Shown: piece after piece, positions 38,165 through 48,788 of the stretch
Layout: each line of letters begins with the position of its first letter
How positions within the stretch are numbered: position 1 is the first letter of the stretch
DNA from: Lysobacteraceae bacterium SCN 69-320
GTDB taxonomy: Bacteria; Pseudomonadota; Gammaproteobacteria; Xanthomonadales; Rhodanobacteraceae
Direction of reading: 5' to 3'
NCBI GenBank assembly: GCA_001725155.1
Contig: MEFP01000012.1
Coordinates: forward strand, 434,001-498,000
Length of the DNA: 64,000 bases
Program-made: the position numbers and the translations under genes
Notes under the pieces: model-generated
Database searches by the model: none
The model's input: only the letters and a program-made list of their open reading frames with translations
Told to the model about the DNA's origin: nothing

Positions 38165-38270
38165 GCCTGCGGCAGCGGTTCCGCCGCGCCGGCGGCGGGA
38201 CCGTCGTGCCGGCCGACGCTGGGGCGTGTCGGCACCGTGCGGAACGATCGACGCCGCGTGCCGGCACGCC

Positions 38271-38819
38271 TCAGCGATGCGCCAGGCCGCCGACCAGCGC
38301 GACGAGCCGGTCGGCCTGACGCGCGCAGAGGCCGGCGAAGCGGCTGGCCTCGGCGGCGTCGCCGCGTTCGAGCAGCAGTTGCATGACGCCGACCTGCAGG
38401 CTCAACGCATGCACGGCGTTGTTGAGTTCGTGCAGCGGCTGCGGCGCGAGCACGGCGCCGCGCAGCGCCTGGGGCGCATCGGCGTGCAGCGCCAGCAGCA
38501 GGGCCAGCGGCTCGGCCAGCAGCGCGGCGATGCGGCCGCTGCTGCGCCAGAGCATCGCCGAACCGCGCAGCTCCAGCCGGCCCAGCTCGGCACCGGCATG
38601 CGCCAGCGGCACGCCGCGCCAGCTCGCCGCACCTCTGGCGCTGCGGCCCCAGCGGACTTCGCAGCCCAGAGTCGGCAGCCAGCAGCGCACCGGCGCGCCG
38701 CCGGCCGCCGCGCTGAGCAGCCGCGCCGTACGCAGCGCCGCATGACGCGGATCGGTCAGCGCGCGCAGGCTGCGCAGCGGCGCCAGACGCAGCGCCGCCA
38801 GACGCTCAGGCGGCAGCAT
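38271..38819 (-). CDS. Truncated histidine-kinase-like protein (dimerisation helices only)
   Basis: 182 residues. The N-terminal two thirds are Ala/Leu/Arg-rich and GAF- or PAS-like at most. The C-terminal 60 residues look like a kinase dimerisation domain: LHELNNAVHALSLQVGVMQL, where the H-E-L-N-N box resembles the phosphoacceptor site, followed by a second helix (FAGLCARQADRLVALVGGL). No ATP-binding domain follows; the gene stops. It overlaps the sigma-54 activator gene by 14 bases. It may be a phosphotransfer protein or regulator of that activator. Confidence 0.6.
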   Translation of the reverse strand: MLPPERLAALRLAPLRSLRALTDPRHAALRTARLLSAAAGGAPVRCWLPTLGCEVRWGRSARGAASWRGVPLAHAGAELGRLELRGSAMLWRSSGRIAALLAEPLALLLALHADAPQALRGAVLAPQPLHELNNAVHALSLQVGVMQLLLERGDAAEASRFAGLCARQADRLVALVGGLAHR

Positions 38820-40146
38820 CGTCGCCGTAGCGGGCGAGGTGGTTGTAGATGGTCTTGATGCTGACGCCGAGCGCTTCGGCCGTGCGCGCCTTGTCGCCGC
38901 CGAAATGCGCGAGCGTGCGCAGCAGCATTTCGCGCTGGATCAGGTCCAGGCGCGTGCCGACCGGAAACACCAGGCAGCCATCGAACTCGTCGCGATGGCG
39001 CGCCGTGTCGTGCAGCGGCGGCAGTTCGATCTCGGTGCCTTCGCTGAGGATGTAGGCGCGATGCACCACGTTGCGCAGCTCGCGTACGTTGCCGGGCCAC
39101 GAATAGCCGGCCACGGCGTTCCAGGTTCCGGCGGCAAAACGCCGGTCGGCGCCGTAGCGCCGGTTCAGGCCGGCGAGCAGCGACTCGCCGATCAGTTCCA
39201 GATCGCCGCCGCGCAGGCGCAGCGGCGGCAGCTGCAGCACGAATTCGCCGAGGCGGAAGAACAGGTCCTCGCGCAGGCGACCGTTGGCCATCGCGTCCTC
39301 CGGATCGCGGTTGGTCGCGGCGACGATGCGCACGTCCAGCGCCTGCTCGGTGTCGCCGCCGACGCGGATCAGGCTGCGCGTTTCCAGCACGCGCAGCAGA
39401 TGCGCCTGCAGCGGGGCCGGCATCTCGGTGATCTCGTCGAGCAGGATCGTGCCGCCCTGGGCCTGCTCGAAATAGCCGCGGTGCTGGCGCACCGCGCCGG
39501 TGAAACTGCCGCGCTCGTGGCCGAACAGGTGGCTGGCCAGCAGCTCCGGCGCGACCGCGCCGCAATTGACCGCGACGAACGGCCCGCCGCGGCCGCTGAG
39601 GTCATGGATCGCGCGCGCCGCAAGTTCCTTGCCGGTTCCGCTCTCGCCGACGAGCAGCACGTTGGCGGCAGTCGGCGCGATACGGCGCACCTGACGGTAA
39701 ACCGATTGCATGGCCGCCGAGGTGCCGACGAAGTCGCCGCAGGGCGCGGCGACGGCGGCCGACGGCTGCTGTGCCAGCCAGTGCGCCTGCGCGCGTTCGA
39801 GCAGCGCATCGAATCGCGCGCGCTCCAGCGGCTTGATCAGATAGTCGCTGACCGGCAGGCGCACGGCGCGCGCGGCGCTCGCGATCGAGGCATTGCCGGT
39901 CACGACCGCGACCGGGCTGTGCGGATATTCCATCTCTTCGACGAGGTCGAAGCCCGAGCCGTCCGGCAGATGCAGATCGACGAGCACCAGATCGAAGCGC
40001 CGCCGTCGCATCGCTGCCCGGGCGGCGCCGAGGCTCGGCGCGGCGCTCGATTCGAAATTGTGCAGCTGAGCCAGCGTTACGGCCGCCTCGACAAATCCCT
40101 CGTCATCATCGACCACGAGCAGGCTGGGCCGGCTTGATTCGTCCAT
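38806..40146 (-). CDS. NtrC-family sigma-54-dependent response regulator
   Basis: 446 residues: receiver domain with acceptor Asp57 (LVLVDLHLP), AAA+ domain with Walker A GESGTGKE, the sigma-54-contact loop as GSFTGA (canonical GAFTGA), Walker B TILLDE and WPGNVRELRN, and a Fis-type helix-turn-helix (ARTAEALGVSIKTIYNHLARYG). It activates RpoN promoters when phosphorylated. ATG 40146 follows AAAGGAA; a TTG at 40167 is less likely. The nearby BON gene has a perfect sigma-54 promoter and is the obvious candidate target. No full kinase is adjacent, only the truncated protein. Confidence 0.92.
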   Translation of the reverse strand: MDESSRPSLLVVDDDEGFVEAAVTLAQLHNFESSAAPSLGAARAAMRRRRFDLVLVDLHLPDGSGFDLVEEMEYPHSPVAVVTGNASIASAARAVRLPVSDYLIKPLERARFDALLERAQAHWLAQQPSAAVAAPCGDFVGTSAAMQSVYRQVRRIAPTAANVLLVGESGTGKELAARAIHDLSGRGGPFVAVNCGAVAPELLASHLFGHERGSFTGAVRQHRGYFEQAQGGTILLDEITEMPAPLQAHLLRVLETRSLIRVGGDTEQALDVRIVAATNRDPEDAMANGRLREDLFFRLGEFVLQLPPLRLRGGDLELIGESLLAGLNRRYGADRRFAAGTWNAVAGYSWPGNVRELRNVVHRAYILSEGTEIELPPLHDTARHRDEFDGCLVFPVGTRLDLIQREMLLRTLAHFGGDKARTAEALGVSIKTIYNHLARYGDDAAA

Positions 40147-40175
40147 CTGCCGTGTTCCTTTGTCCAAGCCGGCAG

Positions 40176-40212
40176 TGTCGGACAGACGCGATTAAAAGCG
40201 TGTCAAACACGC
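40176..40212. promoter_or_regulatory. Paired TGT-N3-ACA dyads upstream of the sigma-54 activator
   Basis: TGTCGGACA (40176-40184) and TGTCAAACA (40201-40209) share the form TGT-N3-ACA and lie about 30 and 55 bases upstream of the activator start. The second extends to the dyad GCGTGT-CAA-ACACGC (40198-40212). They look like binding sites for a dimeric regulator, possibly the activator itself. The longer dyad could instead act as a terminator for the gene ending at 40256. Confidence 0.35.
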
Positions 40213-40255
40213 GCTACTTTTCCGCGCAAGGCAGGCTCGGCGGTGACACCGGCGA

Positions 40256-41404
40256 TCAGCCCCAGATCTCGCCCATGACGCGCGCGAAGTTGCCGCCGAG
40301 GATCTTGGCGATGCGCGCATCGGAATGCCCACGCTGCGACAGCATCGCGGCGAGCACTTCGAAGCGGTTGGCCACGTTCAGATCCGGAATGAAGATGTAG
40401 AGATCCTCGGGACGCCCTTTCTCGAAGATGCCGTCCTCGACCATGCCCTTCATGAACTCGCGGTTCTGCTTCTCGAACTCGGGCGTGCGCTCGACGGGCG
40501 CGACGCCGCAGTCCGTGCCGATGCCGACGTGGTCCTCGCCGCAGACGTCGATCGCGTGCTCGATGTGGCGGATCACGTCGATCGCCATCGGCTGCGTGTC
40601 CTTGCGCAGGTAAGGCCAGAAGATGATGCCGGCCACGCCGCCGCGATCGGCCATCGCGCGCAGCTCGCTGTCGTGCACGTTGCGCGGCAGGTCCGACAGC
40701 GCACGGCAGCCCGTATGGCTGATCAGCATCGGCTTCCTGCAGGCCGCGATGCCTTCGCTGATCGTGCGTGCCGCGCCGTGGGCGAGATCGACGACGATCC
40801 TGTTCGCTTCGAGGGCCTCGACGACCTGATGGCCGTAGTTGCTGAGTCCCGCGTTGCCGGGCTCCATGCAGCCGTCGCCGACGAGGTTGCGGCGGTTGTG
40901 GGTCAGCTGCACGACGCGCAGGCCGAGTTCGCGGAACTGCGGGATGCGCGCGACGTCCTCGCCGAGCGATTCGGTGCCCTGGAAGCCGAGAATCACGCCG
41001 GTGCGCGAGCCGCGGGCCTTCAGGGTCAGATCGGCCGCGCTGCGCACGATGTACAGATGGTCCGGATGCTGCGCGGCAATCGCGTTCCAGCGCTCTATCG
41101 TCTTCCTGCTGCGCTCGTATGCTGCATCGTCGAGCCAGAAGCGGCCCTGCGGCGCCGCCGTCGTCAGTACCGCGCCTAGGCCGCAAGCGCGCTGCACGGC
41201 GAGTTCCTTGCGCACGGCCTCGGCCTCTTCGGTGTAGATGAAGTCGAAGCTCGCGGCGCCGTCGATCGAATAGGTTCCGGCATACGGCTTCCAGCGCGGT
41301 GCGGGCTGCGTCTTCTTGCCGCTGCGTGCGGCCGAGGCCACGCCGAAGGCTGCCGACAGTCCCGCCACGCCCGCTCCGATCAACACGTCCCGCCGACTGA
41401 CCAT
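40256..41404 (-). CDS. Tat-exported M19 membrane-dipeptidase-family protein
   Basis: 382 residues with a twin-arginine leader (SRRDVLIGAGVAGLSAAFG). The body matches peptidase family M19: VDLAHGAARTISEG and LISHTGCRAL keep two His metal ligands, and GEDHVGIGTDCG keeps the Asp. However, the N-terminal H-x-D ligand pair expected after the first strand is replaced (SIDGAASFDF), and the Glu ligand position reads GFQGTESL. Dipeptidase activity is therefore uncertain. GGAGAA lies upstream of ATG 41404. It sits alone, 88 bases upstream in sequence of the activator gene start. Confidence 0.8.
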   Translation of the reverse strand: MVSRRDVLIGAGVAGLSAAFGVASAARSGKKTQPAPRWKPYAGTYSIDGAASFDFIYTEEAEAVRKELAVQRACGLGAVLTTAAPQGRFWLDDAAYERSRKTIERWNAIAAQHPDHLYIVRSAADLTLKARGSRTGVILGFQGTESLGEDVARIPQFRELGLRVVQLTHNRRNLVGDGCMEPGNAGLSNYGHQVVEALEANRIVVDLAHGAARTISEGIAACRKPMLISHTGCRALSDLPRNVHDSELRAMADRGGVAGIIFWPYLRKDTQPMAIDVIRHIEHAIDVCGEDHVGIGTDCGVAPVERTPEFEKQNREFMKGMVEDGIFEKGRPEDLYIFIPDLNVANRFEVLAAMLSQRGHSDARIAKILGGNFARVMGEIWG

Positions 41405-41728
41405 GCTTCGTTCTCCGCTGACGGCGCCGCGCGACATCGCAGCCGGTCGGCCTGCCGGGTGATTGCTGGTATGGAGTCCCACCGCGACGATCGTCGCGCC
41501 GGCGATTCTGCCTCAGCGCCGAAAAATACGAAAGACAACGTACAACGATGGCGACGCTGCCGTCGATGCTGCACGGCAGCATGACGCACCGCGGTCGCTG
41601 CGCCGTCCGCGATGCCGTCGCGGCGTCGCCGATGGCCGTGCGAAAAAATTGCAGCAGCGTTCGTACGAAGAATTGCGTAGACAGGATGCGATTGCTACGC
41701 TCGCCGGGCCTTTCGCCGGAGTATCTTC
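41405..41728. other. Divergent intergenic region with a possible promoter for the M36 protease
   Basis: TTGCGT (41673-41678) and TACGCT (41696-41701), 17 bases apart and with TG one base before the -10, could form an extended -10 promoter reading into the protease gene. Short plus-strand frames in the region have no ribosome-binding site and poor codon structure. No repeat noticed. Confidence 0.35.
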
Positions 41729-44700
41729 GTGAACTACGTCTCATTGTGCTGGTTGGCTTTCGCCGGACTCTCGGTTTCTCCCCTGGCTCTCGCGCGCAGC
41801 GGCGCCGAACCGCCCGCGCTGCAGCAGCATCTGGATTGGCTCGATGCCTCGCCGGCGGCGGCCAAGCGCAGCGCCGACGCCACACCGCTGCTGCAGGGCC
41901 GCTATCCGCAGCTCGCCGGTCTGGAACTGCGCCGCAGCGCCGATCGGCGCAACCGCATCGAAATCTATCGGCCCCAGATCGCCGGCATCGAGATCTACGG
42001 CGCGCGACTGAGCCTGCTGCGCGACGCCCGCGGCGAAGCCCGCGCCAGCGGCGGCAGCCTGCCGGCCAAGCTCGACAACGCCGCGCTGCCGACCTTCGCG
42101 CTCGACGCGAAACAGGCGCTGCAGCAGGCGCTGCAAAGCCTCGATATTCCCGCCGTACCGGATGCGGGCGCGGCCAAGCGCAGCAACGGCGACTTTCTGC
42201 GCATCAGCCTGACCGGCAGCGGCGACTTCACGGCGCTGCGCCCGGCCCGCATCAAGCCGGTCTGGTATCCGACCGCAGACGGACTGACCGCCGCGTATTA
42301 CGCCGAAGTGCTCGGCAAGCGCACCGGCGAATCGCGTCCGCTGGCCCTGGCGCTGGTCGTGTCGGCCGAAGACGGCCGCGTGCTGCGCCGGCAGAGCCAG
42401 ATCCACGACCTGCAGGCATTCGACTATCGCGTGTTCGCCAATGCCCAGGGCCGCCCCTACGTCGATCCCTACGGCTACACCAACCCGCATCCGACCGGCC
42501 AGGCCAACGGCTACAAGCCGACCGTGGCAGCGCCGATGAACCTCGTGCATCTCAGCGACGCCGGCACCGGCGATCCCTGGCTCGCGGCCACGGCGGAAGA
42601 GACCCGCGGCAACAACGTCGATGCGTTCTTCAATGCCGACACGGTCGAGGAAGACTATTGCAGCGGCGAAGGCTGGGGGCCGGGCTTCAACGCCGCCGAA
42701 GGCGATTTCCGCGCACGCACCACGGCGCCGTTCCGCTTCGACTACGCCTACGACGTCGACACCACGCGCAACGACTACGACCAGTGCCGCGACGCGACGG
42801 CGCCGGTTCCGACCGGCGACATCGGGCTCAACGCGAAAATCGTGCAGGGCTTCTATGCGACGAACTGGTTGCATGACCTGTTCTACGCCGCCGGCTACGA
42901 CGAAGCCGCCGGCAACAGCCAGACCGACAACTACGGCCGCGGCGGCATCGCCGACGATCCGCTGCTCGTGCATGCGGCCTCGCTGACCACCTTCACCTAT
43001 GCACCGACCGACGGCGAAAGCCCGGCGCTGACCCTGGGCTACAACACCCAGAGCCGCAGCCATCGCGACGTCAGCGCGTTCGATCTCGGCGTGCTCGCCC
43101 ACGAATGGGCGCATACGATGTTCGGCCGCCTGACGACCTCGGACTACTACGGCCAGCCCGGCGCGCTCAACGAAGGCACGGCGGACTTCGTCGGCCTGTT
43201 CGTGACCGTGCGCGAGCAGGACCGCTGGGCCATGCCGGGCCAGCCGGCGTTCTCGGCCGCGTACGCGGTCGGCGCCTACATGAACCTCGACTACGACTTC
43301 AGCGGCGACGACCTGCCGATCGCCGGTTCGCCGACCAATCCCGACAACAGCTACTACCACGGCATACGCCGCTATCCGTATTCCAGCGACCTGCAGCGCA
43401 ATCCGCTGACCCTGCGCCACATCAGCCAGGACAATCCGGTGCCGGCCGGCAGCCAGCCCTACGACTGGAAGGCGCGCTCGCTCGTCAATGCGGAAATCCA
43501 TACCGCCGGCGAGGTCTGGACCACGGCCCTGTGGCAGTGCGCGCGCAACGTGCTCGCGGCCGCGCCGTCGGCGCAGTTCGAGACGCGCCAGCGTGACTTC
43601 CTGCGCTGGCTGGTCGGCGGCCTGCAGCTGTTCCCGACCGACGCGACCTACACCGAAGCGCGCAATGCGCTGCTGTTCGCGATCCGCGCCGACAGCGAAG
43701 CGGACTATCGCCGCTGCCGCAGCGGCTTCGCCGAACGCGGCTTCGGTTCCGGCGCGCTGTCGCCGCCGCGCAAGTCGTTCAGCCTGCGCGGCGTGGAGGA
43801 AAGCTTCCGCGACCTCGACCATGCGCTGAGCATCGTCGAGGTGAGCCTGCGCGAGAACGGCGGCGACGGTGACGGCGTGCTCGATCGCAACGAGAACGGC
43901 GACGTGCTGGTCACCCTGCGCAACAGCGGTTTCGCGCCGCTGAGCCGCGTCACCCTGACCGTGCCGCCGCTGCCGGGCCTGTACGACCTGCCCAACGGCA
44001 TCGTCGTGGACAACATCGCGCTGGCCCCCGAGCAGACCCGCGTGATCGCGTTGCCGGTGCGCGTGCGCAGCGGCTTCGGTCCGCTGACCCTGCCGGTACA
44101 GGCGTTCGCCTGGGATACGCAGCATCCGGAAGCGTTCGCGCTGACGGTGCGGCCGTTCGAGTTCAACGTCGACCTGCGCCGCGACCGCAACGTCGACAGC
44201 CTTGCGCATCCGGCGACGTTCGCGGCCGACTGGATTCGCGGCTTCGACGACTATCCGCACGGCTGCGCGCTGTATGTCTGCCTCGGCGCCGAGGGCGATG
44301 ACCTCGCCGAGGTGCTCGACTGGCAGCGCCGCCGCTACAACGGCAGCTGGGCCTATGTCATGAGCGATGCGCAGTTGGGCCTGAACACCTGGCTCGCGAC
44401 GCAGCCGTTCACGGTCTCGGCGACGACGCCGCTGGAGTTCGTGCTGCGCCACGACTTCGACTTCGACCGCTCGCCGGTTACCCCGGGCTACGGCCGCATC
44501 GAGATCCGCATCGACGGCGGCGACTGGCAGGACGCCGCACCGCTGCTGAGCGCCGGCAGCGCTTCGTTCAGCGGCCTCTCCGGCGGCTGGCGCGACGACA
44601 CCCTGCGCTTCGGTGCCAGCCTCGCCGGCCATCAGGTGCAGCTGCGCCTGCGCACGCGCGTGATCAGCACGTTCCGCCCGAACGACGCGCACTGGGCCAT

Positions 44701-44764
44701 CGCCCGCGCCGAAATCCGCGGCGCGACGCAGCCGGTGTTTTCGTCGGTGATCGCCGACCAGTAA
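41729..44764 (+). CDS. Secreted M36 (fungalysin-type) zinc metalloprotease
   Basis: 1,011 residues. Signal peptide (about 1-23), a propeptide region with the FTP-like pattern, then the M36 catalytic domain with the zinc motif HEWAH (His458-His462) and the third ligand Glu in NEGTADF. The C-terminal third includes an Asp/Asn-rich segment (GDGDGVLDRNENGDV) that may bind calcium and beta-sandwich domains likely used for substrate or surface binding. Such enzymes digest extracellular protein. GTG at 41729 was chosen because CGGAG precedes it and the signal peptide starts at once. Confidence 0.92.
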   Translation: MNYVSLCWLAFAGLSVSPLALARSGAEPPALQQHLDWLDASPAAAKRSADATPLLQGRYPQLAGLELRRSADRRNRIEIYRPQIAGIEIYGARLSLLRDARGEARASGGSLPAKLDNAALPTFALDAKQALQQALQSLDIPAVPDAGAAKRSNGDFLRISLTGSGDFTALRPARIKPVWYPTADGLTAAYYAEVLGKRTGESRPLALALVVSAEDGRVLRRQSQIHDLQAFDYRVFANAQGRPYVDPYGYTNPHPTGQANGYKPTVAAPMNLVHLSDAGTGDPWLAATAEETRGNNVDAFFNADTVEEDYCSGEGWGPGFNAAEGDFRARTTAPFRFDYAYDVDTTRNDYDQCRDATAPVPTGDIGLNAKIVQGFYATNWLHDLFYAAGYDEAAGNSQTDNYGRGGIADDPLLVHAASLTTFTYAPTDGESPALTLGYNTQSRSHRDVSAFDLGVLAHEWAHTMFGRLTTSDYYGQPGALNEGTADFVGLFVTVREQDRWAMPGQPAFSAAYAVGAYMNLDYDFSGDDLPIAGSPTNPDNSYYHGIRRYPYSSDLQRNPLTLRHISQDNPVPAGSQPYDWKARSLVNAEIHTAGEVWTTALWQCARNVLAAAPSAQFETRQRDFLRWLVGGLQLFPTDATYTEARNALLFAIRADSEADYRRCRSGFAERGFGSGALSPPRKSFSLRGVEESFRDLDHALSIVEVSLRENGGDGDGVLDRNENGDVLVTLRNSGFAPLSRVTLTVPPLPGLYDLPNGIVVDNIALAPEQTRVIALPVRVRSGFGPLTLPVQAFAWDTQHPEAFALTVRPFEFNVDLRRDRNVDSLAHPATFAADWIRGFDDYPHGCALYVCLGAEGDDLAEVLDWQRRRYNGSWAYVMSDAQLGLNTWLATQPFTVSATTPLEFVLRHDFDFDRSPVTPGYGRIEIRIDGGDWQDAAPLLSAGSASFSGLSGGWRDDTLRFGASLAGHQVQLRLRTRVISTFRPNDAHWAIARAEIRGATQPVFSSVIADQ

Positions 44765-44793
44765 CGGCGTCATCGGGTCGTCCGTGTTGCAAC

Positions 44794-44827
44794 GCCCTCT
44801 CCGTCGGCTGCGGCCGGCGGAGAGGGC
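44794..44827 (+). terminator. Strong GC-rich hairpin after the M36 protease gene
   Basis: GCCCTCTCCG (44794-44803) pairs with CGGAGAGGGC (44818-44827), and the stem continues through a G-U pair and CGGC/GCCG to a TGCG loop, about 15 pairs in all. It lies 29 bases after the protease stop. There is no U-tract, so it may protect the mRNA end or act as a weak terminator. Confidence 0.45.
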
Positions 44828-44868
44828 TCGTCGCTTCCCGGGTTCTGCGTTCCGTGGTCGACGACGAA

Positions 44869-45075
44869 GCAACCCCATCCCCACCCATGCCCTCCGGCCC
44901 GCTGGGCGTTAAAAGCCGTCAGAACCTGCGGTTCTGAGCGACGGCTTTTCACCCCCTTGAAGGGGAGGGTATTTTCCGGCCAGCCGCTGGGAAACTCGCT
45001 CGTTTCAGACAGGTCTTCGCCGACCGTCATAAACCCTCCCCTTCAAGGGGAGGGCATGGGTGGGGATGGGGTTGC
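44869..45075. repeat. MITE-like element with 27-bp perfect terminal inverted repeats
   Basis: The 27 bases at 44869-44895 (beginning GCAACCCCATCCCC) are the exact reverse complement of 45049-45075. Nested inside is an 18-base inverted pair (44953-44970 and 45033-45050, each containing CCCCTT-x-AAGGGG) and a hairpin with 16 paired bases, AAAAGCCGTC/GACGGCTTTT plus AGAACC/GGTTCT (44911-44949). There is no transposase or open frame. The 207-base element looks like a non-autonomous mobile or REP-type repeat of this lineage. Confidence 0.7.
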
Positions 45076-45409
45076 CGTTGCCGTGCAGAGATGGCCCGCG
45101 ACGCCACTGGCTTTGTTGAATTTATCGCGAAGAATTCAAAGCAATGTGCGACGGGATTCGCGCACATGCCCGCGGGTATGGCTGCACCCTTCTCCCGCAA
45201 CAGAGAAACCTGCCCCGACCGACCGCCCGCCGACCGAAGATCGCCGGCCTGCTGATCCCGCCCCATCCCCGTCCATCGACAGGTTGACGGCCTTTTGGAC
45301 CGCGCCCATGCTTGCGCGGTCGAACCGCCGTGCCGTCGCGGGTTCACTGTCCGCCCTGCTCGCCGCTCGTCTCTCCTAGCCACCTCTACCGGCAGCCTCA
45401 GGAGCTTCC
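45076..45409. other. Intergenic region upstream of the molybdoenzyme operon
   Basis: 334 bases with no convincing gene. The only notable point is an AGGAG ribosome-binding site directly before the ATG at 45410. I could not identify a convincing promoter hexamer pair. Confidence 0.4.
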
Positions 45410-45868
45410 ATGGTCAGCCTGACGATCAACGGCAAGACGCAGCAGTTCGACGTCCCCGACGACATGCCCCTGCTCTGGGTCATCCGCGACATGGCCGGGC
45501 TCACCGGCACCAAATTCGGCTGCGGCATGGCCCAGTGCGGCGCCTGCACCGTGCACGTCGACGGCGCGCCGCTGCGTGCCTGCGTGATGCCGGTCTCCGC
45601 GGTGGCCGGCAAATCGGTCACGACGATCGAAGGTCTGTCGGCCGACGCGAGCCATCCGGTGCAGCGCGCCTGGGCCGAGCTCGACGTCGTGCAGTGCGGC
45701 TATTGCCAGTCGGGCCAGATCATGTCGGCCGCGGCCTTGCTCAAGGCCAAGCCCGAACCCAGCGACGCCGACATCGACGCGGCCCTGAGCGGCAACCTCT
45801 GCCGCTGCGGCACCTATCAGCGCATCCGCGCCGCCGTGCATCGCGCGGCGGAACTCGCCAAGGGCTGA
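45410..45868 (+). CDS. iorA: [2Fe-2S] subunit of an isoquinoline 1-oxidoreductase-type molybdoenzyme
   Basis: 152 residues with the two iron-sulfur motifs of the xanthine oxidase family small subunit: plant-ferredoxin type [14 protein letters not shown] near residues 38-50 and CGYCQSG with [10 protein letters not shown] later. It carries electrons from the molybdenum subunit encoded next to it. It follows an AGGAG site. The length matches IorA and other stand-alone small subunits. There is no separate FAD subunit, as in isoquinoline 1-oxidoreductase and aldehyde dehydrogenases of this branch. The symbol denotes the family; the real substrate is unknown. Confidence 0.88.
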   Translation: MVSLTINGKTQQFDVPDDMPLLWVIRDMAGLTGTKFGCGMAQCGACTVHVDGAPLRACVMPVSAVAGKSVTTIEGLSADASHPVQRAWAELDVVQCGYCQSGQIMSAAALLKAKPEPSDADIDAALSGNLCRCGTYQRIRAAVHRAAELAKG

Positions 45869-45899
45869 TCCACACTCTGCTTTCCGCTGCGAGGTTCGC

Positions 45900-48059
<2,160 letters not shown>

Positions 48060-48071
48060 AGGAGAAGGCCC

Positions 48072-48650
48072 ATGTTCCGTCTGTCGCGCATCGTTGCCGT
48101 CGTGGCCGCCGCCGTACTGGCCGGCTGTAACTCCGGGCCGGATCCGGCTCAGCGCCAGGCCGCCGTCGAGGCTTTCGCGACGGTGCAGAAGGTGTTCCAG
48201 CACCCGCGCTGCCAGAACTGTCACATACCCGGCGACCAGCCGCTGCAGTTCGACCAGGGCCTGCCGCATGCGATGGGCGTGGCGCGCGGACCGACCGGCC
48301 ACGGCGCCGAGGGCCTGCCCTGCTCGACCTGCCACGGCGAGGCCAACGCGCCGGACAGCTACGGCCCGCACGCGCCACCGGGCGCGCCGCACTGGGCATT
48401 GCCGCCGCCGCAACAGCGCATGGTCACGCTGGGTCTGAGCCCGCCGGAACTCTGCCGCATGATCCAGGACAGGAACGAGAACGGCGGCCGCGACTTCGCC
48501 GCGCTGCTCAAGCACGTCAGCGAGGACAAGCTCGTGCTCTGGGGCTGGAATCCCGGCGGCACGCGCGCGCCGGTATCCGTACCGCACGCGGAGTTCGTCG
48601 CGAAGTTCAGGACCTGGGCCGATGCGGGCGGTCCCTGCCCCACGGGCTGA
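48072..48650 (+). CDS. Diheme c-type cytochrome lipoprotein
   Basis: 192 residues. Lipobox AVLAGC at the start (Cys18) and two heme-attachment motifs, CQNCH and CSTCH. A GGAGAAGG site precedes the ATG, 12 bases after the molybdenum subunit. It is the likely electron acceptor of the Ior-type enzyme, passing electrons to the respiratory chain, because no FAD/NAD subunit is encoded. Distal Met or His ligands cannot be assigned with certainty. Confidence 0.85.
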   Translation: MFRLSRIVAVVAAAVLAGCNSGPDPAQRQAAVEAFATVQKVFQHPRCQNCHIPGDQPLQFDQGLPHAMGVARGPTGHGAEGLPCSTCHGEANAPDSYGPHAPPGAPHWALPPPQQRMVTLGLSPPELCRMIQDRNENGGRDFAALLKHVSEDKLVLWGWNPGGTRAPVSVPHAEFVAKFRTWADAGGPCPTG

Positions 48651-48788
48651 AGCACGCTTCCGTCACGCCGCGCAGATGCTTTTGCGCCGACGCCGCACCA
48701 CGACGCGGCGCGATGTGCATTCCGCGCGCGTTTTCGCGTATGAGTAACGCTGCCGCGGCGTCGCGGCCTTACTCCCGGAGACTCGTCC

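Noticed and set aside
44794-44827. Hairpin after the M36 gene as part of the MITE-like element
   Set aside because: It lies outside the 27-base terminal repeats and shares no sequence with them.
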